Shown in pieces: positions 43,020-50,166 of a stretch of 64,000 bases of DNA. Each line of letters starts with the position of its first letter. Within the stretch, counting starts at the first letter, position 1. The DNA comes from Pigmentiphaga daeguensis (GTDB lineage Bacteria; Pseudomonadota; Gammaproteobacteria; Burkholderiales; Burkholderiaceae_B). The translations under genes and the position numbers were made by a program. The notes under the pieces are model-generated. The model saw only the letters and a program-made list of their open reading frames with translations, searched no databases and was not told the origin of the DNA. The DNA is taken from the NCBI RefSeq assembly GCF_039523035.1, contig NZ_BAAAEN010000014.1:1-64000 (forward strand), read 5' to 3'.

Positions 43020-43051
43020 TGAAGATTATTCTTCAGATCAATATTTTTGAT
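43020..43051. promoter_or_regulatory. Inverted repeats upstream of NahR-like gene
   Basis: TGAAGA-TTAT-TCTTCA (43020-43035) and ATCAA-TATTT-TTGAT (43037-43051) are two perfect inverted repeats in an AT-rich patch 7-38 bases before the LysR start and about 75-107 bases from the divergent ALDH start. Position and form fit a LysR binding site used for autoregulation and activation. Confidence 0.5.
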
Positions 43052-43057
43052 ATCCCC

Positions 43058-43960
43058 ATGGCGCTGAGAAACATCGATCTGCACATGCTGCGGATCCTGG
43101 ACGAAATCCACAAGACCGGCAGCCTGTCCCGCACCGCGGACCGGCTCGAACTCACCCAGCCCGCCATCAGCATGGCGCTGGCCAAGCTGCGGCAGCACTT
43201 CAACGATCAATTGTTCGTCCGCGTCGGCAACGCAATGAAGCCCACGCCTCAGGCGGAAGGGCTGATGGAAGGCGTATCGGCGGCGATCGCGGCCATCGAG
43301 ATGACGCTCAACTACCGGATCACCTTCGAACCGTCGCAGACGGAACGGACCTTCCGCATCGCCGTCTCGGATATCGGCCAAGTGGTCATGGTGCCGCGCC
43401 TGCTGGAGGCGTTCTCGCAAGCCGCTCCGCGCGCGAGGATTGAATTCCACGGCATCAACGAACGCACGCCGCAATTGCTGCAAACCGGCGGCCTCGACCT
43501 CGCGCTGGGCTACGCGCCGCAGATATCGGAAGGTTTCTTTCAACAAGCCTTGTTCAAGGAACGGTTCGTCTGCCTGGCCCGGTCCGACCATCCCCGCATC
43601 CGCAACCGCCTGACCCTGTCGCAGTTCAAGAACGAATCCCACGTGGTGGTCATCTCGTCCATCTCGACGCACCTGATCATCGACCGCGCCTTGGAGCACC
43701 AGCACATACGGCGTAACGTCGCCGTCAGGATTCCGAACCTCGTGCTACTGGCGCAGTTGATCACCGGCTCGGACTATCTGGCTACCTTGCCGGCCCGCGC
43801 CGGACAAGCCATCGCACGCACTGCGGGACTCGCCACTTACCCGCCCCCCTTCAGGTTGTCCGGGTACTCCGTGACGCAGTACTGGCACGAACGGCAGGCC
43901 CGGGATACCGGCAACCGCTGGCTGCGCAATCTGAACCATCAGCTGTTCGGAGGGCAATGA
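43058..43960 (+). CDS. LysR-family regulator, NahR/LinR-like
   Basis: This 300-residue LTTR is close in layout to NahR of naphthalene plasmids. MALRNIDLHMLRILDEI starts the HTH, which continues TADRLELTQPAISMALAKLR (residues about 27-46). SQTERTFRIAVSDIGQVVMV near residue 98, GGLDLALGYAP, FFQQALFKERFVCLARSDHP and the C-terminal SVTQYWHERQARDTGNRWLR match the NahR-type effector domain. I choose the ATG at 43058, which gives NahR length, over 43019, which lies inside the candidate operator. It probably activates the divergent cluster in response to an aromatic acid. Confidence 0.92.
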   Translation: MALRNIDLHMLRILDEIHKTGSLSRTADRLELTQPAISMALAKLRQHFNDQLFVRVGNAMKPTPQAEGLMEGVSAAIAAIEMTLNYRITFEPSQTERTFRIAVSDIGQVVMVPRLLEAFSQAAPRARIEFHGINERTPQLLQTGGLDLALGYAPQISEGFFQQALFKERFVCLARSDHPRIRNRLTLSQFKNESHVVVISSISTHLIIDRALEHQHIRRNVAVRIPNLVLLAQLITGSDYLATLPARAGQAIARTAGLATYPPPFRLSGYSVTQYWHERQARDTGNRWLRNLNHQLFGGQ

Positions 43961-44032
43961 CAGGGTTGCTGAGGATATCCCGGTCTCCTACCCTGATCAC
44001 GCGCGCCATCACCGGCAACCACACCAACACTC

Positions 44033-44136
44033 GCGCGCGAAGCGCAGTCGTGGCGGGACCACGGCGAGCATTCGCAACGCAGTCAGGGGGGCGTTGGGGG
44101 GGCATGCGAGCCTCCTTTTTGGTGAACGGGCCCTAG
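44033..44136. mobile_element. Half copy of the CTAG inverted-repeat element
   Basis: The segment GCGAAGCGCAGTCGTGGCGG onward to GGTGAACGGGCCCTAG closely matches the right half of the 175-bp element (one change in the central hairpin, a small deletion before the end arm). The left arm is missing. Its right CTAG end abuts a broken BKACE gene fragment, suggesting insertion into that gene followed by decay. Confidence 0.65.
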
Positions 44137-44140
44137 CCCC

Positions 44141-44340
44141 CGAGAAGTGTGTCGCCCGCATCGTCGCCAACAGGCTGGACATCGCCACGCTGGACTTGAA
44201 CGCCATGACCTTCGGCCGCAAGGTGGTGTTGACAAGCCCGGCAACGTCCGACGCAAGGCCAGATGCGTCCGCGAGGCCAGCGCCGTGCCGGAACTCGAGT
44301 TGTTCGACTCCGGGGACATCGCGCCGGCCACAAATGCCGG
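44141..44340 (+). pseudogene. Remnant of a BKACE (DUF849) gene
   Basis: About 65 codons of a beta-keto-acid-cleavage-enzyme gene remain in two frames. The first reads RLDIATLDLNAMTFGRKVV from about 44170. After a one-base shift near 44235 the second reads KPGNVRR and then VPELELFDSGDIAPA, which is the conserved metal-binding strand region of the family. Both ends are missing: the 5' side meets a transposable-element remnant and the 3' side fades before the RidA gene. It is not expected to make a functional protein. The family normally cleaves beta-keto acids with acetyl-CoA. Confidence 0.7.
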
Positions 44341-44436
44341 AGATTCTTCCCGGTTCTCGGGAGATAAGTTTCTTTCATTACGGCGGCGACGCCCATCGCG
44401 CCCACAATGTGCCGGCACACACCAAGGGAGCCGCGC

Positions 44437-44790
44437 ATGACCATCGAACGCCTGAACGAAAACGCCCACATGAGCAAGATCGTGGTCCACGACAACCTCG
44501 TCTACATGTCGGGACAGGTCGCCGACGATCCCTCGCAGGGCTTCGACGGCCAGTTGCGCCAGATCCTGGCCAAGCTCGACGCCCAGCTCGAAGGCATAGG
44601 TCTGGACCGCAAGCATCTCCTGAGCGCCATGGTCTGGATCGACGATTACAAGAAATGGCCCAAGCTGAACGAGATCTGGGACCAGTGGGTGATCGCCGGC
44701 CACAAGCCGGTACGCTCTTGCGTGGAGGCCAAGCTGGCCTTTCCCGAATACGAAGTCGAGATCGCCGTGACCGCGGCGCGCACGCTGTAG
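44437..44790 (+). CDS. RidA-family protein
   Basis: This 117-residue protein has the RidA/YjgF trimeric fold: MTIERLNENAHMSKIVVHDN at the start, LVYMSGQVADDP near residue 23, LLSAMVWIDDYKKWPKLNEI near residue 68, and the C-terminal RSCVEAKLAFPEYEVEIAVT. The conserved Arg of PVRSCVEAKL is present, so imine or enamine deaminase activity is possible. The ATG at 44437 has AAGGGAG at 6-base spacing. It precedes a Bug gene and a fumarylacetoacetase-family gene and may remove a reactive enamine in their pathway. Confidence 0.9.
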   Translation: MTIERLNENAHMSKIVVHDNLVYMSGQVADDPSQGFDGQLRQILAKLDAQLEGIGLDRKHLLSAMVWIDDYKKWPKLNEIWDQWVIAGHKPVRSCVEAKLAFPEYEVEIAVTAARTL

Positions 44791-44942
44791 ACCAACGCCC
44801 CGCCGGGCACACGAGGCGCATCATGATTTCGCTCCGTATCCGTTCTGCATGGCTCTGCGCGCCCACCGCGATCCATGACCCGCAACCCATTGGGCCCGAG
44901 GCGCCGCGGATCCGGCTGCGCCGGTCCGCGGTCGTCGCGTCC

Positions 44943-45929
44943 ATGAAGAGGCATCCGCATGGCCTGGGAAGCGGGTTTCATTTTCGGCGAGCCGCGCTGG
45001 CCTTGCTGCTCGCGGTGGTGGCTCCAGCCGCTCCGGCCCAGGAGCCCCTGAAGCTGGTGGTGGGCCTGCCCGCCGGCGGCAACTTCGACATCATCGCGCG
45101 CCTGCTGGCGGACAAGCTGCGCGTCTCGCTGAACCAGCCGACCATCGTCGAGAACCGGCCGGGCGCGCAGGCGCGACTGGCCATCCAGCACGTGAAAGCG
45201 GCGGCGCCCGACGGCAACACGCTGGTGGTGGCGCCGGGCGCGACCATCTACCTGTATCCGCACGTGTTCAAGCAACTGGGCTACGACCCGTTCACCGATC
45301 TCGCGCCGGTGGCCAAGCTGCCGACCTGGGAACTGGGACTGGCCGTGCCGGCATCGTTTCCGGCGCGCAGCCTGCGGGACTTCCTGGCCTGGGCCAAGGC
45401 CCATCCCGCGGCGGCCTTCTACGGCACGCCGTCGGCGGGCAGCATCCAGCATTTCCTGGGCGTCTCGCTATCGCAGACGACCGGCATCCGGATGGAGCAC
45501 ATCGGCTACAAGGGCGCCGCCGAGGTCATCACCGCGCTGGTCGGCGCGCAGATCCCGGCCGCGATCCTGAACATAGGCGAGATGCTGAACCTGCAGCGGG
45601 CCGGCAAAGTCCGCATCCTGGCCACTTTCGGCTCGCAGCGGGCGGCGGAGTTGCCGGACGTGCCCACGGCTGCGGAACTGGGCCTGCGCATGGGCCCGGC
45701 CCAGGGCTGGGGCGGCATCTATGCACCGGCGCGCACGCCGGATGCCCGCATCGCCCAGCTCAACGCGGCCATCGTCCGCGCCTTGAAGGAGCCCGACGTG
45801 CGCGCGAAGCTGGCCCAGATGGGCATGACGCCGGTGGACAGCACGCCCCGGCAACTGGACGAACAAGGCCGCCGCGAACTCGAGCAATGGCGCCAGGCCG
45901 TGCTGGCCTCGGGCTTCAGTGCCGACTGA
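44943..45929 (+). CDS. Bug-family periplasmic solute-binding protein
   Basis: The 328-residue protein has the hydrophobic leader FHFRRAALALLLAVVAPAAP (cleavage after PAQ) and then PLKLVVGLPAGGNFDI. IVENRPGAQARLA, PDGNTLVVAPGA (the usual DGYT is DGNT) and HIGYKGAAEVITALVGAQIP follow; the usual VPYRG loop is changed to IGYKG. I choose the ATG at 44943, which gives a normal signal length; an upstream ATG at 44823 would add 40 residues with no visible role. It lies between RidA and FAH-family genes. Confidence 0.88.
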   Translation: MKRHPHGLGSGFHFRRAALALLLAVVAPAAPAQEPLKLVVGLPAGGNFDIIARLLADKLRVSLNQPTIVENRPGAQARLAIQHVKAAAPDGNTLVVAPGATIYLYPHVFKQLGYDPFTDLAPVAKLPTWELGLAVPASFPARSLRDFLAWAKAHPAAAFYGTPSAGSIQHFLGVSLSQTTGIRMEHIGYKGAAEVITALVGAQIPAAILNIGEMLNLQRAGKVRILATFGSQRAAELPDVPTAAELGLRMGPAQGWGGIYAPARTPDARIAQLNAAIVRALKEPDVRAKLAQMGMTPVDSTPRQLDEQGRRELEQWRQAVLASGFSAD

Positions 45930-45977
45930 TGGCCACCCTACTCCGGGCGCCCCGGATAACTGGACAAGGAAGCAGCG

Positions 45978-46889
45978 ATGTTTTCACTGACTACCCGCTC
46001 GGTGCATGGCGCGCCGACCGGCTGCCTGCAGACCGCCCAGGGCTGCTATCCGATCGCGGCATCGGCCCGGGCGCTGGGGTTGGACGCGATGCCGGATGCC
46101 CTGTTCGGCCTGTTCCGCGACTGGGCCGCGCACCAGCCGCGGCTGGCGCGCATCGCCGCCGCCGAGGACGAACTGCGCGCGCTGGCCGTGCCGGCCGATG
46201 CGCCCGAGCTGGCGCCGCTGCAATATCCCGGCAAGGTCCTGTGCGCCGGCGCCAACTACTACGACCACCTGGCCGAGATGAAGGTGCCCGATGCGCACGA
46301 CAAGTCCGCGCAGCGTCTGTTCTTCTTCTTCAAGCCCGCGCGGCAGGCGGTGGTGGGGCCCGGCGCCACCGTGCGCATTCCGCGCGGCTGCCAGTCCTTC
46401 GATTGGGAGATCGAACTGGCGCTGGTGATCGGCCGCGAGGCCCGCGCCATCGCGGCCGCAGACTGGCGCGAGCATGTCGCGGCCTATTGCGTGGCGATCG
46501 ATTTTTCCGCCCGCGACCTGAACCGCGCGCCCGAGACCTTCTACAAGTTCGACTGGGTCGCGGGCAAGGCCCACGACACCAGTTGCCCGCTCGGCCCGTT
46601 GGTGCCGGCCGCCTTCATTCCCGACCCGCACGACCTGGCCATGCGCCTGGACGTCAATGGCGACGTCCGGCAGGACGCGCGCACCTCCGGCATGATCTTC
46701 GACATCGGCGAACAACTGGCGACGCTGTCCCGCATCATGACGCTGGAGCCCGGCGACGTGGTGCTGACCGGCACTCCCGCGGGCGTGGGGGCCGCGCGGC
46801 GAAGCTTTCTTGCCGCGGGAGACGTGGTCAGCGCCCGGATCGAGTCGCTCGGCGGCCTGCGGGTGGAGATCCTGCCGCCCCTGGACTGA
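45978..46889 (+). CDS. Fumarylacetoacetate-hydrolase-family protein
   Basis: This 303-residue FAH-fold enzyme has PGKVLCAGANYYDHLAEM near residue 85, the metal-binding acids in CQSFDWEIELALVIGREARA near residue 140, CVAIDFSARDLNRAPE, and the C-terminal LEPGDVVLTGTPAGVG. Relatives hydrolyse acylpyruvates or hydrate/decarboxylate ring-cleavage acids such as oxohepta- or oxalocrotonate compounds. AAGGAAG precedes the ATG. With RidA and Bug upstream it probably handles the last steps of a small dicarboxylate or ring-fission product; the substrate is not defined. Confidence 0.9.
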   Translation: MFSLTTRSVHGAPTGCLQTAQGCYPIAASARALGLDAMPDALFGLFRDWAAHQPRLARIAAAEDELRALAVPADAPELAPLQYPGKVLCAGANYYDHLAEMKVPDAHDKSAQRLFFFFKPARQAVVGPGATVRIPRGCQSFDWEIELALVIGREARAIAAADWREHVAAYCVAIDFSARDLNRAPETFYKFDWVAGKAHDTSCPLGPLVPAAFIPDPHDLAMRLDVNGDVRQDARTSGMIFDIGEQLATLSRIMTLEPGDVVLTGTPAGVGAARRSFLAAGDVVSARIESLGGLRVEILPPLD

Positions 46890-47262
46890 CGGCACGGGGG
46901 CGGGCGCCGGCCTCCCGCTCCCGCGCCTCCAGCCCCGCTATCTCGTGCACCACGTCCAGGAAGTGGCCGACCGCCGGCGAGACCGGGCGATGGGCATGGG
47001 TGATGACGCCCACCGGCGGGATGGTCAGCGGCAGGGCGAAGGGCAGGATGGCGAACAGCCCCTGGTCGCGGTAATGGGCGGCCACCCGCCCCGGCACGAC
47101 GGCCAGCATGTCCGACTTCTGGATCACGGCCTGGCTGAGCAGCAGTGACGCGGTCTCCACGCGCGGCCGGGGTACCGCCACGCCGGCCTTCACGAACATC
47201 TGCTCGAACTGGGGCCGCATGGGCGCGAACTCGGTGGGCAGTATCCACTGCGACGCGGCCAG
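46828..47262 (-). pseudogene. 3' fragment of a LysR regulator gene
   Basis: The minus-strand frame encodes the C-terminal half of an LTTR effector domain: LAASQWILPTEFAPMRPQFE, VETASLLLSQAVIQKSDMLA, PPVGVITHAHRPVSPAVGHF. The HTH and first effector lobe are missing; homology stops at about 47262, where a piece of an ABC permease begins on the other strand. The frame's end runs into the FAH gene on the opposite strand. It is a truncated remnant and should not bind DNA. Confidence 0.75.
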
Positions 47263-47349
47263 CTGGTCTACCTGGCGCTGGTGTCGGTGATCGTGCTGGC
47301 CGCGCGCCAGTTGGAGCGGCGGCTGATCCTGCCGGGGACGCGGCGCTGA
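47263..47349 (+). pseudogene. C-terminal fragment of an amino-acid ABC permease
   Basis: Twenty-eight in-frame codons (LVYLALVSVIVLAARQLERR, ending ILPGTRR then stop) look like the last transmembrane helix and basic tail of a HisM/ArtM-type polar amino-acid permease. Nothing of the rest of the gene remains; the left end is the break with the LysR fragment. The two fragments mark a deletion or rearrangement joint. Confidence 0.5.
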
Positions 47350-47384
47350 CGTATCCAGCTGCGTCGGGACTGCACGCGTATTTG

Positions 47385-47421
47385 TTGTTGTATTCATTTT
47401 TGATTATATTTAATACAACAA
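47385..47421 (+). promoter_or_regulatory. Promoter/operator of the toxin-antitoxin pair
   Basis: TTGTTGTATT (47385-47394) and AATACAACAA (47412-47421) are a perfect 10-bp inverted repeat with a 17-base AT-rich middle. TTGTTG (47385-47390), 18 bases, then TTTAAT (47409-47414) is a plausible promoter inside it. This fits autorepression by the ribbon-helix-helix antitoxin alone or with toxin. Confidence 0.55.
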
Positions 47422-47439
47422 TCTAGCCAGGTTCTGACC

Positions 47440-47700
47440 ATGCCCCGATCAACGACCACGACGATGACCGTTCGTCTCAGTGGAGCCCTCAGCGACTTCG
47501 TCGCTTCCAACGTGGGTGAGCACGGCGCGTATGAGAACGTCAGCGAGTATGTGCGCGACCTGATCCGTCGCGACAAGGAACGAACAGAGGCACAGAGTTT
47601 CGAGCGCCTCAAGGCAGAATTGACTCGCGCCTACGCGGCACCGGAGTCGTCATATCGGCCGCTTACCGCGGCTGACGTCATCGCGCGCAATCAGCCCTGA
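47440..47700 (+). CDS. ParD-like antitoxin
   Basis: This 86-residue protein starts with a ribbon-helix-helix DNA-binding motif (TTTTMTVRLSGALSDFVASN, then VSEYVRDLIRRDKER, residues about 5-50) and continues with an acidic/neutral tail that would wrap the toxin. The pattern matches ParD/CC2985-type antitoxins. It lies 2 bases ahead of the toxin gene. The region is poorer in GC than its surroundings, suggesting horizontal acquisition. Confidence 0.85.
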   Translation: MPRSTTTTMTVRLSGALSDFVASNVGEHGAYENVSEYVRDLIRRDKERTEAQSFERLKAELTRAYAAPESSYRPLTAADVIARNQP

Positions 47701-47702
47701 GA

Positions 47703-48029
47703 ATGGCGAAAGCCCGCGCCGGTATCCGGGTCCAGGAGTCGGCATCCTACCGGCTGGACGAGATCTACCGTTACACCCGCCATCGCTGGGGTGCCCAACA
47801 GGCCGATCGCTACATTACCGGCATGTTCGAAGCCTTCGACGGAATCGCCACTCACAAGACGACATCGCGCCCCATTCCGGCAGAGTTCGGCATCGACGGA
47901 TACTTCTTCCGCTATGAGCGGCACTTCGTCTACTGGCGCCTGCTTCCGAACGGAGACATAGGTATCGTGACCACCCTGCACGAACGAATACACCAGATCG
48001 ATCGCATGCGAGAAGACTTCGGCTTGTAG
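47703..48029 (+). CDS. ParE/RelE-superfamily toxin
   Basis: This 108-residue protein fits the ParE/RelE toxin fold: AGIRVQESASYRLDEIYRYT near the start, RWGAQQADRYITGMFEAFD, GYFFRYERHFVYWRLLPNGD and a final IVTTLHERIHQIDRMREDF. ParE relatives inhibit DNA gyrase, RelE relatives cut mRNA; sequence alone favours ParE because of its antitoxin type. The start codon is 2 bases after the antitoxin stop. It converges on pyrE with 21 bases between stops. Confidence 0.85.
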   Translation: MAKARAGIRVQESASYRLDEIYRYTRHRWGAQQADRYITGMFEAFDGIATHKTTSRPIPAEFGIDGYFFRYERHFVYWRLLPNGDIGIVTTLHERIHQIDRMREDFGL

Positions 48030-48050
48030 CAGGAAGCACCGGGTGCCGGT

Positions 48051-48779
48051 TCAGATCACCCCGTAGCGCGCCCGGTACGCCAGCACCGCCTCGCGGTGCT
48101 GTTCGAATTCCCCGCCCCCGCCGCCCTGCTGGATCATGTCCAGGATGTCGTCCAGCGAGGCGATGCTGACCACCGGGCAGCCGTTGGTGCGCACCACGTC
48201 CTGCACCGCCGAGTGCTCGGACAGGGCGTCGTCGGGACCGACCCGCTCCATGCGGTCCAGCGCGATCAGCACGGCGGCCGGCTTGGCCTTGGCGGCCTGG
48301 ATCAGGCGCACCGATTCGCGCACCGAGGTGCCGGCCGAGATCACGTCGTCGATGATGACCACGCGGCCTTCCAGCGGCGCGCCAACCAGCGAGCCGCCTT
48401 CGCCGTGGTCCTTGGCTTCCTTGCGGTTGAACGCGAAGGGCACGTCGCGGCCGCGGGCCGCCAGCGCCACCGCGGTGGCGGTGACCAGCGGGATGCCCTT
48501 GTAGGCCGGGCCGTACAACATGTCGAACTCAACGTCCGAGGCCAGCAGCGCCTGGGCGTAGAACTCGGCCAGCCGTCCCACGGCCGCGCCGCTGTTGAAC
48601 AGGCCGGCGTTGAAGAAGTAGGGACTCAACCGGCCCGCCTTGGTCGTGAACGCGCCGAATCGCAGCACGCCCAGTTCGGTGGCGAAGCGGACGAAATCGG
48701 TACGGAAACGGCTCTCGTCGATCGAGGGCTCGGTGTCGGCGGGACGGGGGGCGGTAGCGGTCTGGGGCACGGCGGTCAC
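48051..48779 (-). CDS. pyrE: Orotate phosphoribosyltransferase
   Basis: PyrE joins orotate to PRPP to give OMP in pyrimidine synthesis. The 242-residue protein has FGAFTTKAGRLSPYFFNAGL near residue 42, LYGPAYKGIPLVTATAVALA near residue 88, FNRKEAKDHGEGGSLVG near residue 115 (flexible loop) and the PRPP motif VVIIDDVISAGTSVRES near residue 140. A glycine run (QQGGGGGEFEQ) near the C-terminus is unusual but outside the active site. The start is a GTG at 48779 with no better ATG; the N-terminal 20 residues are low-complexity. Confidence 0.95.
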   Translation of the reverse strand: MTAVPQTATAPRPADTEPSIDESRFRTDFVRFATELGVLRFGAFTTKAGRLSPYFFNAGLFNSGAAVGRLAEFYAQALLASDVEFDMLYGPAYKGIPLVTATAVALAARGRDVPFAFNRKEAKDHGEGGSLVGAPLEGRVVIIDDVISAGTSVRESVRLIQAAKAKPAAVLIALDRMERVGPDDALSEHSAVQDVVRTNGCPVVSIASLDDILDMIQQGGGGGEFEQHREAVLAYRARYGVI

Positions 48780-48800
48780 GGTACGAAGTCACAACGGCAC

Positions 48801-48818
48801 GGGGGAAGGCCTTCCCCC
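48801..48818. other. 18-bp perfect palindrome before pyrE
   Basis: GGGGGAAGGCCTTCCCCC lies between the coxG-like stop and the pyrE start. It could be the end of the molybdenum-hydroxylase transcript or a hairpin in the pyrE leader. No T-run follows, so a terminator role is uncertain. Confidence 0.35.
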
Positions 48819-48872
48819 GGCGGCGCGATGGGCCAGCGTGATTGTAAAACGGCTCGGGGCCCCCGGGCGAAT

Positions 48873-49691
48873 CTACTTCAAAACGTCCCGTAGCCAGGCG
48901 GCGCACTTGCCCGCCTCCTCCACCGGCCAGTCCACGGTCAGGGCGGTATCGCCACGGCGCAGCTCGATATGGATACTGCGCCCGGAGCCGCCGCGGCCCC
49001 CCAGCAGGCGCGACCACCAGCCGCCATCGGAGACCGAGGCGCGGCTGGCTTCCTGGCCGTTGACCCGTGCGGCCGGGGCGGCAAAGGCCGGCTCCGGGGC
49101 GGCCACGGGGGCGGCCGGACCGGCCGCGGCGGCCGCACGGACGGGGGCGCGGGCGGGGGCCGCCTGCGCGGCCGCCTCAGCCGGGCCTCCCGGCGCCTGG
49201 GGCTCCTTGCGCGTAATGGTTACCTGGTCCGCGCCGGGAATCTCGCCGCCGGCCAGGCGGGCCGCCAGGTTCTGGCTGAATTCTTCCCACATCCGGTCGG
49301 CCTTGGTCTTCATGACGCTCAGGCCGAAGGTGCCCAGCCGGCCCACGACGTCGACCGTGACCTTGGTGCGCAGCTCGGTCTGTCCGTCGGGCAGCGCCGT
49401 CAGGAAGATCTCGCTCTGCTGTTTCAGCGAACTGGCCACCGAGGAGTCCTCGCCGGTGCCTTCGGCGCGCAGGTATTCGGGGGCGCGCTGCTCGACGATG
49501 CGCGTCCTGAGCTTGAACTTGGCGCTGATGAAGCTGATCTTGACGTGGATGACGGCGTTGTACTCGACGTCGCTGACCACCTCGATGGACTTCATCCCGG
49601 GCACGCAGCTGGCCATCACCGTGGGATCCAGGAGCATGTCCCAGACCTTGGCGGCCGGGGCCGCCACCGTTAAGACTTTTTCAATTTCCAC
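48873..49691 (-). CDS. CoxG-like SRPBCC protein
   Basis: This 272-residue protein has an N-terminal CoxG/SRPBCC domain (MEIEKVLTVAAPAAKVWDML to about residue 150, with LDPTVMASCVPGMKSIEVV). A long Ala/Pro-rich linker (residues about 165-225) and a short C-terminal domain that keeps WSRLLGG and ELRRGDTALTVDWPVEEA follow. CoxG proteins anchor or help mature Mo-hydroxylases at the membrane. The start is a GTG at 49691 with GGAG 7 bases upstream, overlapping the small-subunit stop by 11 bases. The linker and tail are additions beyond the usual CoxG. Confidence 0.87.
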   Translation of the reverse strand: MEIEKVLTVAAPAAKVWDMLLDPTVMASCVPGMKSIEVVSDVEYNAVIHVKISFISAKFKLRTRIVEQRAPEYLRAEGTGEDSSVASSLKQQSEIFLTALPDGQTELRTKVTVDVVGRLGTFGLSVMKTKADRMWEEFSQNLAARLAGGEIPGADQVTITRKEPQAPGGPAEAAAQAAPARAPVRAAAAAGPAAPVAAPEPAFAAPAARVNGQEASRASVSDGGWWSRLLGGRGGSGRSIHIELRRGDTALTVDWPVEEAGKCAAWLRDVLK

Positions 49692-50157
49692 GCATTTTCT
49701 CCGAAGCGTCGAGGATGGACTCGACGATCTGGGCATAGCCCGTGCAGCGGCACAGGTTGCCGTTCAGTCCTTCGCGGACCTCGTCGGCCGTGGGCCGGGG
49801 GTTGCGCTCGAGCAGATGGCAGGCCGTCATCAGCATGCCCGGCGTGCAGTAGCCGCATTGCAGGCCGCCGCATTCCATGAAGCTCTGCTGCAGGGGATGC
49901 AGTTCGCCGCCCTTGGCCAGGCCCTCCACCGTCGTGATGCTGCGCCCGTTGGCCTGCACCGCCAACGACAGGCAGGACTTGACCACCTCGCCGTCCACCA
50001 GCACCGAGCAGGCGCCGCAGATGCCGGTCTCGCAGCCGCGCTTGGTGCCGGTCAGGTTCAGGTCGTCCCGCAGGAAATCCGACAGCATGCGGCGCGCGGG
50101 GACTTCGGCACTGTGCTTTTCACCGTTGACAGTGACTTCGATCAGGTGCTTGCTCAT
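49681..50157 (-). CDS. Mo-hydroxylase [2Fe-2S] small subunit (CoxS-type)
   Basis: This 158-residue iron-sulfur subunit carries both clusters of the xanthine-oxidase family. The ferredoxin-type cysteines are in CETGICGACSVLVDG and KSC near residues 42-62. The second-domain cysteines are in CGYCTPG near residue 101 and CRCTGY near residue 136. It passes electrons from the molybdenum site to FAD. It lies 9 bases downstream of the FAD subunit. Confidence 0.96.
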   Translation of the reverse strand: MSKHLIEVTVNGEKHSAEVPARRMLSDFLRDDLNLTGTKRGCETGICGACSVLVDGEVVKSCLSLAVQANGRSITTVEGLAKGGELHPLQQSFMECGGLQCGYCTPGMLMTACHLLERNPRPTADEVREGLNGNLCRCTGYAQIVESILDASEKMRGN

Positions 50158-50166
50158 GATTCTTCC

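Noticed and set aside
48801..48818. GGGGGAAGGCCTTCCCCC as a confident terminator
   Set aside because: Perfect palindrome but no T-run on either strand; kept only as a low-confidence feature.
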